From Rummeliibacillus pycnus (GTDB lineage Bacteria > Bacillota > Bacilli > Bacillales_A > Planococcaceae), in assembly GCF_002884495.1 (NCBI RefSeq), contig NZ_KZ614145.1, positions 248,001 through 312,000 of the forward strand: a stretch of 64,000 nucleotides of DNA, given 5' to 3'. Positions 1 to 7,918 of this stretch are shown one piece after another. The notes beneath the pieces were generated by a model. The model had not been told where the DNA came from, ran no database searches, and saw only the letters and a list, made by a program, of their open reading frames with translations. The position numbers were made by a program, and so were the translations under genes. The stretch's first letter is position 1. Every line of letters starts with the position of its first letter.

Positions 1-84
1 CGCAAAAAAGAAGCCAAAAAATTATTAGCTTCTCAAATTGAGATGGAACAAACGTTTTTAGAGAATTTTGCTGTTTTATCATGA
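1..84 (+). CDS. C-terminal end of an unidentified protein (partial)
   Basis: Frame 1 is open from the window edge to a TGA at 82-84 and encodes 27 residues, a lysine/glutamate-rich helical-looking tail ending in NFAVLS. The gene starts outside the window, so no family can be assigned. It is read in the same direction as the nucleotidase gene that follows, but an intergenic repeat lies between them. Confidence 0.5.
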   Translation, partial: RKKEAKKLLASQIEMEQTFLENFAVLS

Positions 85-147
85 GGGCACTTGAAATCTA
101 AATGAAATTTAATAGGATTTTGTTGAAGTTTAGTAATCCAAACTTTA

Positions 148-259
148 TTGAAGTGGAATCAACGAAGACTCCTGCGGGAAAGCGAGACAGGTGAGACCCC
201 ACAGCGCAGCGAGGAGGCTCATCGCTCGCCCGCGGAAAGCGAAGTTGATTCCACTTCAA
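148..259. repeat. Bacillaceae-type intergenic inverted repeat element
   Basis: Perfect 16-bp inverted arms at 148-163 and 244-259 (TTGAAGTGGAATCAAC and its complement) bracket a GC-rich core that contains GACTCCTGCGGGAA, CAGGTGAGACCCC and GCCCGCGGAAAGC. This core is much richer in GC than the surroundings. From memory, near-identical cores occur in many copies between genes in Bacillaceae and Planococcaceae; the exact family name is not something I can give. The RNA would fold into one long, branched hairpin on either strand. Confidence 0.75.
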
Positions 260-315
260 GTAATAGTTGATAAGAAAGTATATCAGTTCTATTTACGAGC
301 TTAGGAGGAACATTT

Positions 316-876
316 TTGAAATTCGGATTTGATATTGATGATACATTAATTAATTTACGCGAACATGCTTTTCACTTGTACAATAAAAAGCTAGGAAAAG
401 AAGTAGGGCTTGAAGTATTCCGTGCATTAAAAACAGTAGAAATTCACGAAGCATTCGATTTAACAGCAGAACAAGGGAGTCATATGTGGTCATCCTCTTT
501 AGAGGATATTTACTTCACAGAATGCCCAATTTTTGAACATGCATTAGAAACATTGCAGCAGCTAGAAACAGACGGTCACGAAATTTATTTCATCACTTCT
601 CGTCCGAAACAATACTGTGAAAGAACACGTGAATGGATGAAAGAAAAGGGCTTCCCTGTACAAGATGAACGATTTTATTGCGGCATGCAAGACATTGAAA
701 AAATCGATACAATCAAATCACTACAGCTTGATTACTACTTCGATGACAAACCAGCCGTACTATTAACAATTCAAGACGTCCATACAAAAGCTGTTGTCAT
801 TAACCAATCATATAATCAAGGTGTTAACTTACCACGCCTATTTTCCTGGGCTGAATTTAAGTCTTTTATTAAATAA
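316..876 (+). CDS. yqfW: 5'(3')-deoxyribonucleotidase-like HAD phosphatase (YqfW-like)
   Basis: A 186-residue cytoplasmic protein of the haloacid dehalogenase superfamily. The nucleophile motif is at the very N-terminus (FDIDDT, residues 5-10), a motif II-type Thr/Ser follows in YFITSRP (about 92-98), and the acidic motif IV is YYFDDKP (about 139-145). Size and layout match the small 5'(3')-nucleotidase group that includes B. subtilis YqfW, whose substrate is not firmly established. The start is TTG, supported by a strong AGGAGG at 303-308. It stands alone, preceded by an intergenic repeat and followed by a perfect terminator hairpin. Family assignment is solid; the exact nucleotide substrate is unknown. 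Confidence 0.8.
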   Translation: MKFGFDIDDTLINLREHAFHLYNKKLGKEVGLEVFRALKTVEIHEAFDLTAEQGSHMWSSSLEDIYFTECPIFEHALETLQQLETDGHEIYFITSRPKQYCERTREWMKEKGFPVQDERFYCGMQDIEKIDTIKSLQLDYYFDDKPAVLLTIQDVHTKAVVINQSYNQGVNLPRLFSWAEFKSFIK

Positions 877-898
877 GGGGAATGCTACAATAACATTT

Positions 899-926
899 AA
901 AAGAGAGGTGTATTCCCTCTCTTTTT
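899..926. terminator. Bidirectional rho-independent terminator
   Basis: Perfect 10-bp stem AAAAGAGAGG (899-908) / CCTCTCTTTT (916-925), with A and T runs on both sides. It serves the nucleotidase gene on the + strand and the acetyltransferase gene converging on the - strand. Confidence 0.9.
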
Positions 927-946
927 CTATGTATACATTTTTTCAA

Positions 947-1729
947 CTAGTTCGAAGTAAGTTTAATATAAATAGCATACTTTTTGGATTGTTTAAAGCC
1001 TAGTTTTGTACCTAATTGAATTGAAGCAATATTATCAATATTACAATCCCAACGTGGTTGTATATTTTTTGATAGACAGTAGTCAATAAATTGTTCAGCT
1101 ATTCTACTTGCTAGCCCTTTTCCTCTATAGTTCTGATCAGTTGTAATATCAACTTCTGCGTAATGATTTGATTTAAAAATAGAGACGCATTCACTGATCA
1201 CTTTATCTCCATCTTGTATACAGAAGCCAACCCCGTTTTGAAGAAAGTTGTTGGGTGAATCCCAATATTCTTGATAGTATATATGGTCAAATTCTAGACA
1301 GTTATCTATATGGTTAGCGTTAATATTTCTTACAATATATTCATCCATAATTGTATTTCTCTGAGTGTTTTTATATGTACTTTTATCAAATGTAAAAGAG
1401 TAGCGTTCTATCTTATTTATCATGCCATCTAAGTATTTTTCAATCAAATGATTCCAATCATTTGAATAGGAGAATAGGGTAAAGCGATTGTCTGTTTCAA
1501 TTGTTTTTTGACAAATAGCTGCTAATTCATTTAGAAAAGATTCGTTTGAAGTGTCTCCAAAAACAAAATATAGACCAGAATTTGTTTGAAATAGTAGCGA
1601 ATTATAATTTGAGGAGTCTGTATAAACAGTTCCTTCTACTACATTATCTAGTATGCTATGCACAAATGTTGGTACATCAATAAGTTTTCCTATGAATAAT
1701 TTATATTGTTCTCGCGGTAAAACAATCAT
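947..1729 (-). CDS. GNAT-family N-acetyltransferase (ZmaR-like type)
   Basis: A 260-residue protein with a two-part layout: an N-terminal half of about 130 residues without recognisable motifs, then a GNAT domain with the acetyl-CoA pyrophosphate-binding loop QNYRGKGLA near residue 205-215 and a typical C-terminal strand ending near the stop. The layout resembles the Pfam GNAT_acetyltran group that includes the zwittermicin A self-resistance protein ZmaR, so an acetylating resistance or metabolic role is possible but not shown. A TTG at 1741 is in frame, but ATG at 1729 is preferred because GAGG lies six bases upstream of it. It is monocistronic and converges on the yqfW-like gene. Confidence 0.75.
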   Translation of the reverse strand: MIVLPREQYKLFIGKLIDVPTFVHSILDNVVEGTVYTDSSNYNSLLFQTNSGLYFVFGDTSNESFLNELAAICQKTIETDNRFTLFSYSNDWNHLIEKYLDGMINKIERYSFTFDKSTYKNTQRNTIMDEYIVRNINANHIDNCLEFDHIYYQEYWDSPNNFLQNGVGFCIQDGDKVISECVSIFKSNHYAEVDITTDQNYRGKGLASRIAEQFIDYCLSKNIQPRWDCNIDNIASIQLGTKLGFKQSKKYAIYIKLTSN

Positions 1730-1980
1730 TTTATCCCTCAATTCTTGCTATTTTGTGATTAACACGTATTGAATAGTTGTTTCAAATATCAATTAAGATA
1801 TCCTAAACACCTTATTCCCTTTAATCATTCAATTAATTTTCTATTATATCCTTCAAAAATAGATTACTTTTAAAAATTTATGGGAACTGTAATTGGTAAA
1901 TTTAGATAAAATAATTTATCAAAAACTTATGGGCCAGTAGCAAAAACTTAGAAGCAGAATCTTATAATTTTGTTATGAAT

Positions 1981-2036
1981 AAAAAATTGGAGTGATAGGG
2001 ATTATTAGAGGTGTTAATTTGATCCCATCATTCCAA
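1981..2036 (-). terminator. Rho-independent terminator of the small membrane protein gene
   Basis: On the - strand a stem of about 15 bp, with one bulge, forms between 2022-2036 and 1987-2002. It is followed by six U residues (1981-1986). The stem includes the stop codon of the gene at 2028, so coding sequence and terminator overlap. Confidence 0.8.
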
Positions 2037-2333
2037 TCTCATTCTCTTTCGTTTTCGCCATTGTAGATAAGTAATAATAGAAGTTTTGAGTGCGGCGTAG
2101 TTTCCGATTGCCGCATAGCCGTAAAACCAACCCATAAATAAACCAGCAATAATATTCTGACGATGACTGATAAAGACGGAAATGAATAAGCCAAGGATGA
2201 GGGGAATGGTTGGGACATATTTTTTGGGTATATGAAAAACAATCTTAAGAATTTGCGTTAAAATCATGATTACAGGAATGGCTATTACTGCATCCCAGAA
2301 GTTTGTATGGATGATTGGAAATTCTATTTCCAT
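2028..2333 (-). CDS. Small integral membrane protein, function unknown
   Basis: A 101-residue protein with about three hydrophobic segments (residues 12-33, 43-57, 62-80) and a strongly basic C-terminus (WRKRKRMRLE). AGAGGTG precedes the ATG by about seven bases, and a terminator overlaps the 3' end, so the gene is convincing. The size and topology are compatible with a holin-like or other small membrane protein, but I recognise no diagnostic motif and assign no function. It stands alone between the acetyltransferase and the permease. Confidence 0.65.
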   Translation of the reverse strand: MEIEFPIIHTNFWDAVIAIPVIMILTQILKIVFHIPKKYVPTIPLILGLFISVFISHRQNIIAGLFMGWFYGYAAIGNYAALKTSIITYLQWRKRKRMRLE

Positions 2334-2788
2334 CTTTTCACCTCTTTTAGTGAAGATTCTTATAATAGTTTTTCCCTGAAATATGGCATTTATTCTTTTT
2401 TGGATTAGCTTAAGTTTTTATTTTTGGGGCGAAATTATGGCAAAAGACGTCTACTCCGTTCCAAACTGTGACTTCAAAAGTTTGCCCCCATGCATGATAC
2501 AACTACTGCTTTAAGTTCCCGAGTGACTTTCACTGGGGCCTTAATGATAATAAAGCCACGTTAAGTACTTAAGTTGTCTGTTTCGTGGATTGAACTGGAT
2601 AGATATAGTAGAATCAAATCTTGTTAAATTTCTTAGCTTTTATTGGAATCTTCCAATTTATGAATCTAAATCATCTAAAAATATTTTTTAGAATTTTATT
2701 CTTATAAAATCAACTCTTTAAAACATTCATTTTTAATTTAATGAGTGTTTTTTTCTATTTTATTCATAAATCATTTTGTGTATTTTTG
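2334..2788. other. Non-coding gap, no gene recognised
   Basis: About 450 bases with no credible reading frame on either strand. A less AT-rich stretch (about 2424-2580) contains the imperfect complementary pair GGGGC (2426-2430) and GCCCC (2487-2491) around a broken frame; it may be a decayed gene or mobile-element remnant, but I could not identify it. The rest is AT-rich. Confidence 0.4.
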
Positions 2789-2808
2789 AGAAATACAATT
2801 GTATTTCT
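2789..2808. promoter_or_regulatory. 20-bp perfect palindrome, candidate operator
   Basis: AGAAATACAATTGTATTTCT is a perfect palindrome 180 bases upstream of the permease start. It is a plausible site for a dimeric repressor. It does not fit the CodY consensus as I know it. Confidence 0.4.
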
Positions 2809-2851
2809 GTAGAAAATTTATTAAACTTAAAGACATAAATAAAATTTCCGT

Positions 2852-2916
2852 TAGCACAATTTAGTCTTAGATTAAATCTTTGGACTTTGTATCACAATGT
2901 AATGAGGGAAGTGCTA
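2852..2916 (+). promoter_or_regulatory. Possible folded leader of the permease mRNA
   Basis: TAGCAC (2852-2857) can pair with GTGCTA (2911-2916), enclosing a second hairpin AGTC/GACT (2863-2866 / 2883-2886) with an inner AGAT/ATCT. A seven-codon frame, ATG at about 2920 (MIPLHQI), follows a GAGGG and precedes the permease. It does not match a riboswitch that I recognise, and short stems like these can arise by chance in AT-rich DNA. Confidence 0.3.
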
Positions 2917-2987
2917 GTATGATTCCTCTACATCAAATATAAAGTAATGTATATGTGCATCTGTGTTTAGCATTAGGAGGGTATTAT

Positions 2988-4361
2988 ATGGCTAACAAAG
3001 AGTTGAAGAGAGGATTAGAAGCAAGGCATATACAAATGATCGCGCTTGGTGGAACAATTGGCGTCGGTTTATTTATGGGTTCAGCAAGTACAATTAGTTG
3101 GACTGGACCATCTGTTCTGCTTGCTTATGCAATTGCCGGGATTTTTATATTTTTTATTATGCGTGCGATGGGGGAAATGCTTTATCTTGAACCGAAAACA
3201 GGTTCATTTGCAACATTTGCCCATGAATATATTCATCCACTAGCAGGTTACTTAACAGCATGGAGTAACTGGTTCCAATGGGTAATCGTTGGGATGTCAG
3301 AGGTTATTGCAGTAGGTACCTACATGCAATATTGGTTTCCACATCTTCCAGCGTGGGCACCAGGAATTGTTGTGATGGTGATTTTAGGGATCGCAAACTT
3401 AGTATCTGTAAAATCATTTGGTGAATTTGAGTTTTGGTTTGCATTAATTAAAGTTGTTACAATTATTTTAATGATCATTGCTGGGTTGGGATTGATCTTC
3501 TTCGGTCTTGGTAATGGTGGACATGCTATTGGTCTTTCAAACTTATGGTCACATGGTGGGTTCTTCGCAGGTGGTATTAAAGGATTCTTCTTTGCATTAT
3601 CACTTGTTGTTGCGGCCTATCAAGGTGTTGAATTGATTGGTATTACAGCTGGTGAAGCCAAAGATCCTAAAAAATCAATTACAAAAGCAACAAATTCAAT
3701 TATTTGGCGTATTTTAATTTTCTATATCGGTGCAATTTTCGTTATTGTGACTGTTTATCCTTGGGATGAATTAAAAGCAGTTGGAAGCCCATTCGTTGTA
3801 ACATTTGCAAAAATAGGCATTACAATTGCAGCTGGATTCATTAACTTTGTAGTGGTTACTGCTGCAATGTCTGGATGTAATAGTGGTATATACAGTGCAG
3901 GACGCATGATTTATACACTTGCTGAAAATGGTCAAGCACCTAAAATTTTCTTAAAAGTTTCTAAAAATGGTGTACCATTTTGGGGTACAATCGCTGTTTT
4001 AATCGGTTTAGCTGTTGGTGTTATTTTAAACTTTGTAGCACCATCTAAACTATTCGTGTATGTATATAGTGCAAGTGTATTACCTGGTATGATTCCTTGG
4101 TTCGCATTATTAATCGCTCAAATTCGCTTTAGAAAAGTGCATGCAGAAGAAATGAAAACTCATCCATTTAAAATGCCTTTCGCACCAGTCAGTAACTATG
4201 TAACAATTATTTTCTTACTAGCGGTATTAGTTGGCATGTGGATTAATGATGATACACGTATTTCGTTAATCGTAGGGATTATCTTCTTAGCACTTATGAC
4301 AATTCTGTTCTATGCATTTGGTATGAATAGACGTAATTATAATTTGAAAAATAACAAATAA
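2988..4361 (+). CDS. Amino-acid permease, APC superfamily (AAT family)
   Basis: A 457-residue polytopic membrane protein with about twelve transmembrane segments. The N-terminal signature [20 protein letters not shown] and the GVGLF loop are typical of the amino acid transporter family (proline, aromatic, D-serine/D-alanine/glycine permeases), which are proton symporters in the cytoplasmic membrane. A second signature is the cytoplasmic [14 protein letters not shown] segment. Substrate cannot be fixed from sequence alone; the D-Ser/D-Ala/Gly or proline-type permeases are the nearest in feel. Start chosen at ATG 2988 with AGGAGG at 2975-2980, rather than an in-frame ATG eleven codons upstream that lacks a ribosome site. 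It is followed by a strong terminator, hence monocistronic. Confidence 0.88.
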   Translation: MANKELKRGLEARHIQMIALGGTIGVGLFMGSASTISWTGPSVLLAYAIAGIFIFFIMRAMGEMLYLEPKTGSFATFAHEYIHPLAGYLTAWSNWFQWVIVGMSEVIAVGTYMQYWFPHLPAWAPGIVVMVILGIANLVSVKSFGEFEFWFALIKVVTIILMIIAGLGLIFFGLGNGGHAIGLSNLWSHGGFFAGGIKGFFFALSLVVAAYQGVELIGITAGEAKDPKKSITKATNSIIWRILIFYIGAIFVIVTVYPWDELKAVGSPFVVTFAKIGITIAAGFINFVVVTAAMSGCNSGIYSAGRMIYTLAENGQAPKIFLKVSKNGVPFWGTIAVLIGLAVGVILNFVAPSKLFVYVYSASVLPGMIPWFALLIAQIRFRKVHAEEMKTHPFKMPFAPVSNYVTIIFLLAVLVGMWINDDTRISLIVGIIFLALMTILFYAFGMNRRNYNLKNNK

Positions 4362-4373
4362 AATTTCAAAAGC

Positions 4374-4415
4374 AAAACCCGGGAAGTCCTTGTCATAAGG
4401 AATTTCCGGGTTTTT
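4374..4415 (+). terminator. Rho-independent terminator after the permease
   Basis: A stem of about 18 bp with one mismatch (4374-4391 / 4397-4413) containing CCCGGGAA/TTTCCGGG, followed by a T run. Confidence 0.92.
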
Positions 4416-4682
4416 GTTTTATTGCTAGAACAAATTGAGTAGTTCCAACCAAAGAGCCACCAACCGTTTAATCAATAAATGTCTTTTCAAGAAAGATAAG
4501 TGATCGATAAGTTGATGGCTGTTTTTTTAAACTCATAAATTTGTTTGTATAGTTCTGTGAAATTTGTTATAAGAAAAGAGTGTAAATAAAGACAATACTA
4601 AATCAAGAGGACTTTTGAAAAATGATGTTAATAGATTTGGCATAATGTATTAACTAACTCCGTATTAAGGAAGTGAAATGCT

Positions 4683-5693
4683 TTGCAGATAATATCTAGT
4701 CGAGAGCGGCACGTATATCCGGTCATTTTTCCGACATCATATGGTGCTATTGGAACGATAAACTTTTTTATCATTAATGATGGAGGATCATTGACATTAA
4801 TTGACACAGGTATTGACCATGAAGAATGTTGGAATTATTTTAATTTAGTATTAGCTGAACAGGGATGCAAGGTAACGGATATTGATCGTATTATTTTAAC
4901 TCACCATCACGAAGATCATGTCGGACTTTTAAAGCGAATACTGGCTATAAAGAATATCCCTATATATGCTCATCCACTCGCGATTTTAAGATTACAAATG
5001 GATGTAGATTTCTTTAGGATGCGTTACCAATTCTTCAATGACTTATATAAGGAAATGGACTGCTTTCATGATGCACAACCGAGATTAGAAAGACTAACTC
5101 GAACGTTAAATGAATTAGATGATAAAAGATTAATAGCAAACTATATTCCTATTCAAGAAGGAGATAATGTTAATAGTTTGGAAGTCTTTGAAACACCGGG
5201 ACATTCACCAGATTCTATCAGTTTATATGATCAGGAAAGAAAATGGTTGTTTACTGGAGATCTAGTTTTAAATGAATCTTCAACAAATGCGATTGTTGAT
5301 CCTGATCAAAATGGTGTCCGCTTAAAATCAGTAACAGAGCAGCGAAAATCATTGGCTAAATGTGCAGAAATTGATGTATGGTTAACCTTTCCTGGTCATC
5401 AGACAATTATCGAAAATCATAAACCATTAATTCATCAAAAAATTGGATTCATGAATCGAAAATGTGAAAGAATTTTAACATTATTAACAGAAAAACCACA
5501 AACAGCAAGTTCACTGGCGAAGCAATATTATAGATCAAAATATCGCACAGAATTTTCTCTTGTTATGTCTGAAATAATAGGCTATCTCGATTACTTAGAA
5601 GAACATCAATTAGTAGAAAAGAAAAAAGTAGATGGTGTATGGATCTATTCACAATCACTAGAAAAAAACGAAGAGGCTATCCAAGAAGATTAA
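4683..5693 (+). CDS. MBL-fold metallo-hydrolase with C-terminal helical domain
   Basis: A 336-residue cytoplasmic protein. The metallo-beta-lactamase zinc motif is HHHEDH at residues 74-79. A further metal ligand lies in ETPGHSPDS (about 170-178), the bridging aspartate in FTGDLV, and a late histidine in FPGHQT. The last 80 residues look like a winged-helix dimerisation domain (LLTEKPQTASSLAKQYY, then LDYLEEHQLVEKKK), as in several YmaE/LACTB2-like hydrolases. Substrate unknown; thioesters and RNA are both possible in this group. The start is TTG 4683 with AAGGAAGTG at 4668-4676. An ATG at 4678 is out of frame and stops after four codons, so it is not the start unless the sequence has an error there. 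Confidence 0.8.
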   Translation: MQIISSRERHVYPVIFPTSYGAIGTINFFIINDGGSLTLIDTGIDHEECWNYFNLVLAEQGCKVTDIDRIILTHHHEDHVGLLKRILAIKNIPIYAHPLAILRLQMDVDFFRMRYQFFNDLYKEMDCFHDAQPRLERLTRTLNELDDKRLIANYIPIQEGDNVNSLEVFETPGHSPDSISLYDQERKWLFTGDLVLNESSTNAIVDPDQNGVRLKSVTEQRKSLAKCAEIDVWLTFPGHQTIIENHKPLIHQKIGFMNRKCERILTLLTEKPQTASSLAKQYYRSKYRTEFSLVMSEIIGYLDYLEEHQLVEKKKVDGVWIYSQSLEKNEEAIQED

Positions 5694-5712
5694 TCTTTTG
5701 GATAGTTTTTTT
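5677..5712 (+). terminator. Rho-independent terminator overlapping the hydrolase stop codon
   Basis: CTATCCAAgAAGAT (5677-5690) pairs with ATCTTTTGGATAG (5693-5705), followed by seven T residues. The last codons of the hydrolase gene are part of the stem. Confidence 0.85.
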
Positions 5713-5794
5713 GAATTAGCCACATGTTCAGATCTTTTTCTGAAACAGGGTTATAATAGAAATAGCTAATATATGAGCGTTAGGAGGGGTTTCG

Positions 5795-6703
5795 ATGAGT
5801 AACTATATTGTTATGCAAGGAGAAACCTATGAAGAAGATAAAGACCTAGGTGTCATATGGTCGCCTATTTATGATAAAGCAGGAATAGAGCAACACTTTT
5901 GGGCAAGAATGCGAAAAGTGAAAAAAGGAGACTGCGTGTTCCATTATGTAAAAGGTGCAATTGTTGCGATTAGTATCGCACAAAGTGATTGTGAAGATGG
6001 GGTAAAACCAGTACTTTTTCGAATTCATACAGAAGAAAAAGTTCATGTGGTTCATGTGAAATATTATCCATTAGAATATCCTTTAATAATCAAAAATCAT
6101 TGGGAGAAGATTCAACCATTACTTCCTACAAAGTATTCAGCATTTCGAGAGGACGGTAGTGGAAATAGTGGTTATTTGTATCCTTGTCATGAAGAATTAG
6201 CATTACAATTTTCAAAAATAATCCGTTCATTAAATAAAGCAAGTACAGATGAAGAACAACTATCATTATCAATTGATGCAGTTCAACAAACAAAACCATT
6301 ATTCACGATTTTAGATCGATTAGATGGCCAATTGAAAGAAACCTTAGAGTATAATGAATCTAATTTTTTTGAACAACAAATAAAATTATGGAATGGAACT
6401 TGCCCGATTTGTGGAATTCATCATCAAAAAATGATGAAGGCCATACACGTCAAACCGATGAAAGAAAGTATATTAGAAGAAAGAAAAGATCCCTTTAATG
6501 GTATTTTACTTTGTTCAAATCATGCGGTTTTATATGAAGAAGGTCTTATTGCATTTGATGGTAGGGGTAGATTGCACATTTCACAAAAAATTCCCCCTCA
6601 AGAATATCGCAACTATCAATTAACGGAATGTAAGAAAATAGAATTATATCCGGAAAATAAAACCTACTACAGATGGCATAAACGATATCAATTTAAACCA
6701 TAA
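5795..6703 (+). CDS. Predicted modification-dependent nuclease: PUA/EVE-like domain + HNH
   Basis: A 302-residue protein in two modules. Residues 1-145 resemble the PUA/EVE/ASCH group (start YIVMQG, then FWARMRKVKKGDCVFHYVKG), which in related proteins reads modified bases such as 5-methylcytosine. Residues 195-260 are an HNH nuclease core: zinc cysteines C203/C206, catalytic-type histidine in AIHVKP (H218), asparagine in DPFNG (N235) and CSNH (C240/H243). Domain order matches single-protein, modification-dependent (type IV-like) restriction endonucleases. No methyltransferase lies nearby, as expected if the enzyme attacks foreign modified DNA. ATG start with AGGAGGGG at 5781-5788; monocistronic. 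The HNH call is firm; the N-terminal call is by resemblance. Confidence 0.75.
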   Translation: MSNYIVMQGETYEEDKDLGVIWSPIYDKAGIEQHFWARMRKVKKGDCVFHYVKGAIVAISIAQSDCEDGVKPVLFRIHTEEKVHVVHVKYYPLEYPLIIKNHWEKIQPLLPTKYSAFREDGSGNSGYLYPCHEELALQFSKIIRSLNKASTDEEQLSLSIDAVQQTKPLFTILDRLDGQLKETLEYNESNFFEQQIKLWNGTCPICGIHHQKMMKAIHVKPMKESILEERKDPFNGILLCSNHAVLYEEGLIAFDGRGRLHISQKIPPQEYRNYQLTECKKIELYPENKTYYRWHKRYQFKP

Positions 6704-6816
6704 TGGGAATGGTTAGCAAGTTATAGGTTATTAAAAAACAATCAATTTTGTCGTATGAAATTGTTTTAGCTCCAAATGAAAATATGCTATGATGATTTTA
6801 GGGAGAGTGAACACAA

Positions 6817-7812
6817 TTGCGCAGAAAAAGAGGAAAACTTCAAAAGCATCAAAATGTTATTGTGTTCCCTGGAACAATAGAAAGGTTAATTGCAGAAGGT
6901 CAACGTTTTGCTGAAAATTATCAATATGATAAAGCAGTTGTTTCATTTCGAGAGGCATTACAATATACAGAAGGCGATGAAAGCCTATTAAGTGTTTATG
7001 CCTTTGCTTTATATGAAACACGAAATTTTCAAGAAGCGAAAATCATTTGCGAGAAATTGCTAGCTATTGGTCCGCAGTTATACATAGAAACTATGGAACT
7101 TTATTTGACGATTTTAATGGAGTTGAAGGAGTTTAAGCAAGTAGAGACATTAATCGACTCCTTGCTTGAAGAAAACGTCATTCCACCTGAATCGCAAGAT
7201 AAATTTATTCGTATCAGAGGCCTGAATGCAACAATTGCTGATAAGCAAGACCAGGAAGTCTCAGATCAGCTAGACATTGACGAGGCATATGAGCAATTCG
7301 AGGTAGATCAATTTTTTTCTCAAACGAATTTACAACAAATGCAGCAAATGCAAGCTATTCGTGATGTGAATATTCGTCCATTGCAAGAGTTATTAGTTGC
7401 GATCATTGAAGATAAACGTGCTCATCCTATGATTCAAAGTTTTGCATTGTACTTACTCGTCCAACAAGAAATAGATATTGAAGTGCAAGTGAAAAAGTTT
7501 GATAAAGAACGTACTGTCAATCCATCAAAACTACAATTTCCTGATGAAATGCCTGTCGCTAAGCAAGTTTTAAAGCTTGTTGAAAGTGCATTAGAACAGG
7601 AGCCATCAACTTTAGAAATGGTACAATATTTATTAGCAAGACATATGTTTGTGACTTATCCATTTGAATGGTTTCAATATCAATCTGATGAAATAGTAGA
7701 AGGATATATTGATTATGTACATGCAATGTTTGGTAAAGTAAAAGAAACAGATTACGATTTAATGGACTTACTAAATCTCCTAGAAGAGCAGTCTGAGCTG
7801 TTCGATGTATGA
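6817..7812 (+). CDS. ysoA: TPR-repeat protein, YsoA-like
   Basis: A 331-residue cytoplasmic helical protein with tetratricopeptide-type repeats in its first 130 residues (for example AEGQRFAENYQYDKAVVSFREAL, then ALYETRNFQEAKIICEKLL). The basic N-terminus is RRKRGKLQKHQ. In B. subtilis the TPR protein YsoA sits immediately upstream of tig, and this gene has the same place and size, so the assignment rests on position plus fold. Function is unknown; TPR proteins scaffold protein-protein contacts. The start is TTG with GGGAG upstream. tig has its own promoter downstream. Confidence 0.75.
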   Translation: MRRKRGKLQKHQNVIVFPGTIERLIAEGQRFAENYQYDKAVVSFREALQYTEGDESLLSVYAFALYETRNFQEAKIICEKLLAIGPQLYIETMELYLTILMELKEFKQVETLIDSLLEENVIPPESQDKFIRIRGLNATIADKQDQEVSDQLDIDEAYEQFEVDQFFSQTNLQQMQQMQAIRDVNIRPLQELLVAIIEDKRAHPMIQSFALYLLVQQEIDIEVQVKKFDKERTVNPSKLQFPDEMPVAKQVLKLVESALEQEPSTLEMVQYLLARHMFVTYPFEWFQYQSDEIVEGYIDYVHAMFGKVKETDYDLMDLLNLLEEQSELFDV

Positions 7813-7818
7813 AATCTG

Positions 7819-7846
7819 TTGAAACTATAGTTATCTATGATATACT
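7819..7846 (+). promoter_or_regulatory. Sigma-A-type promoter of tig
   Basis: TTGAAA (7819-7824), 16-bp spacer, TATACT (7841-7846), about 70 bases upstream of the tig start. Confidence 0.65.
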
Positions 7847-7918
7847 AAAACAGTTGTGAAAGTCGTATTAAACGAATGAATTGTCCAACATTTGAAATTA
7901 ATTTTGGAGGTATTATAA

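Noticed and set aside
2790-2815. CodY box upstream of the permease
   Set aside because: TTTC and GAAAATTT are present but with a spacer of four rather than one base, outside the consensus.
4678-4692. ATG start of the MBL hydrolase at 4678
   Set aside because: It is out of frame and ends after four codons; TTG 4683 fits the ribosome site and the protein family.
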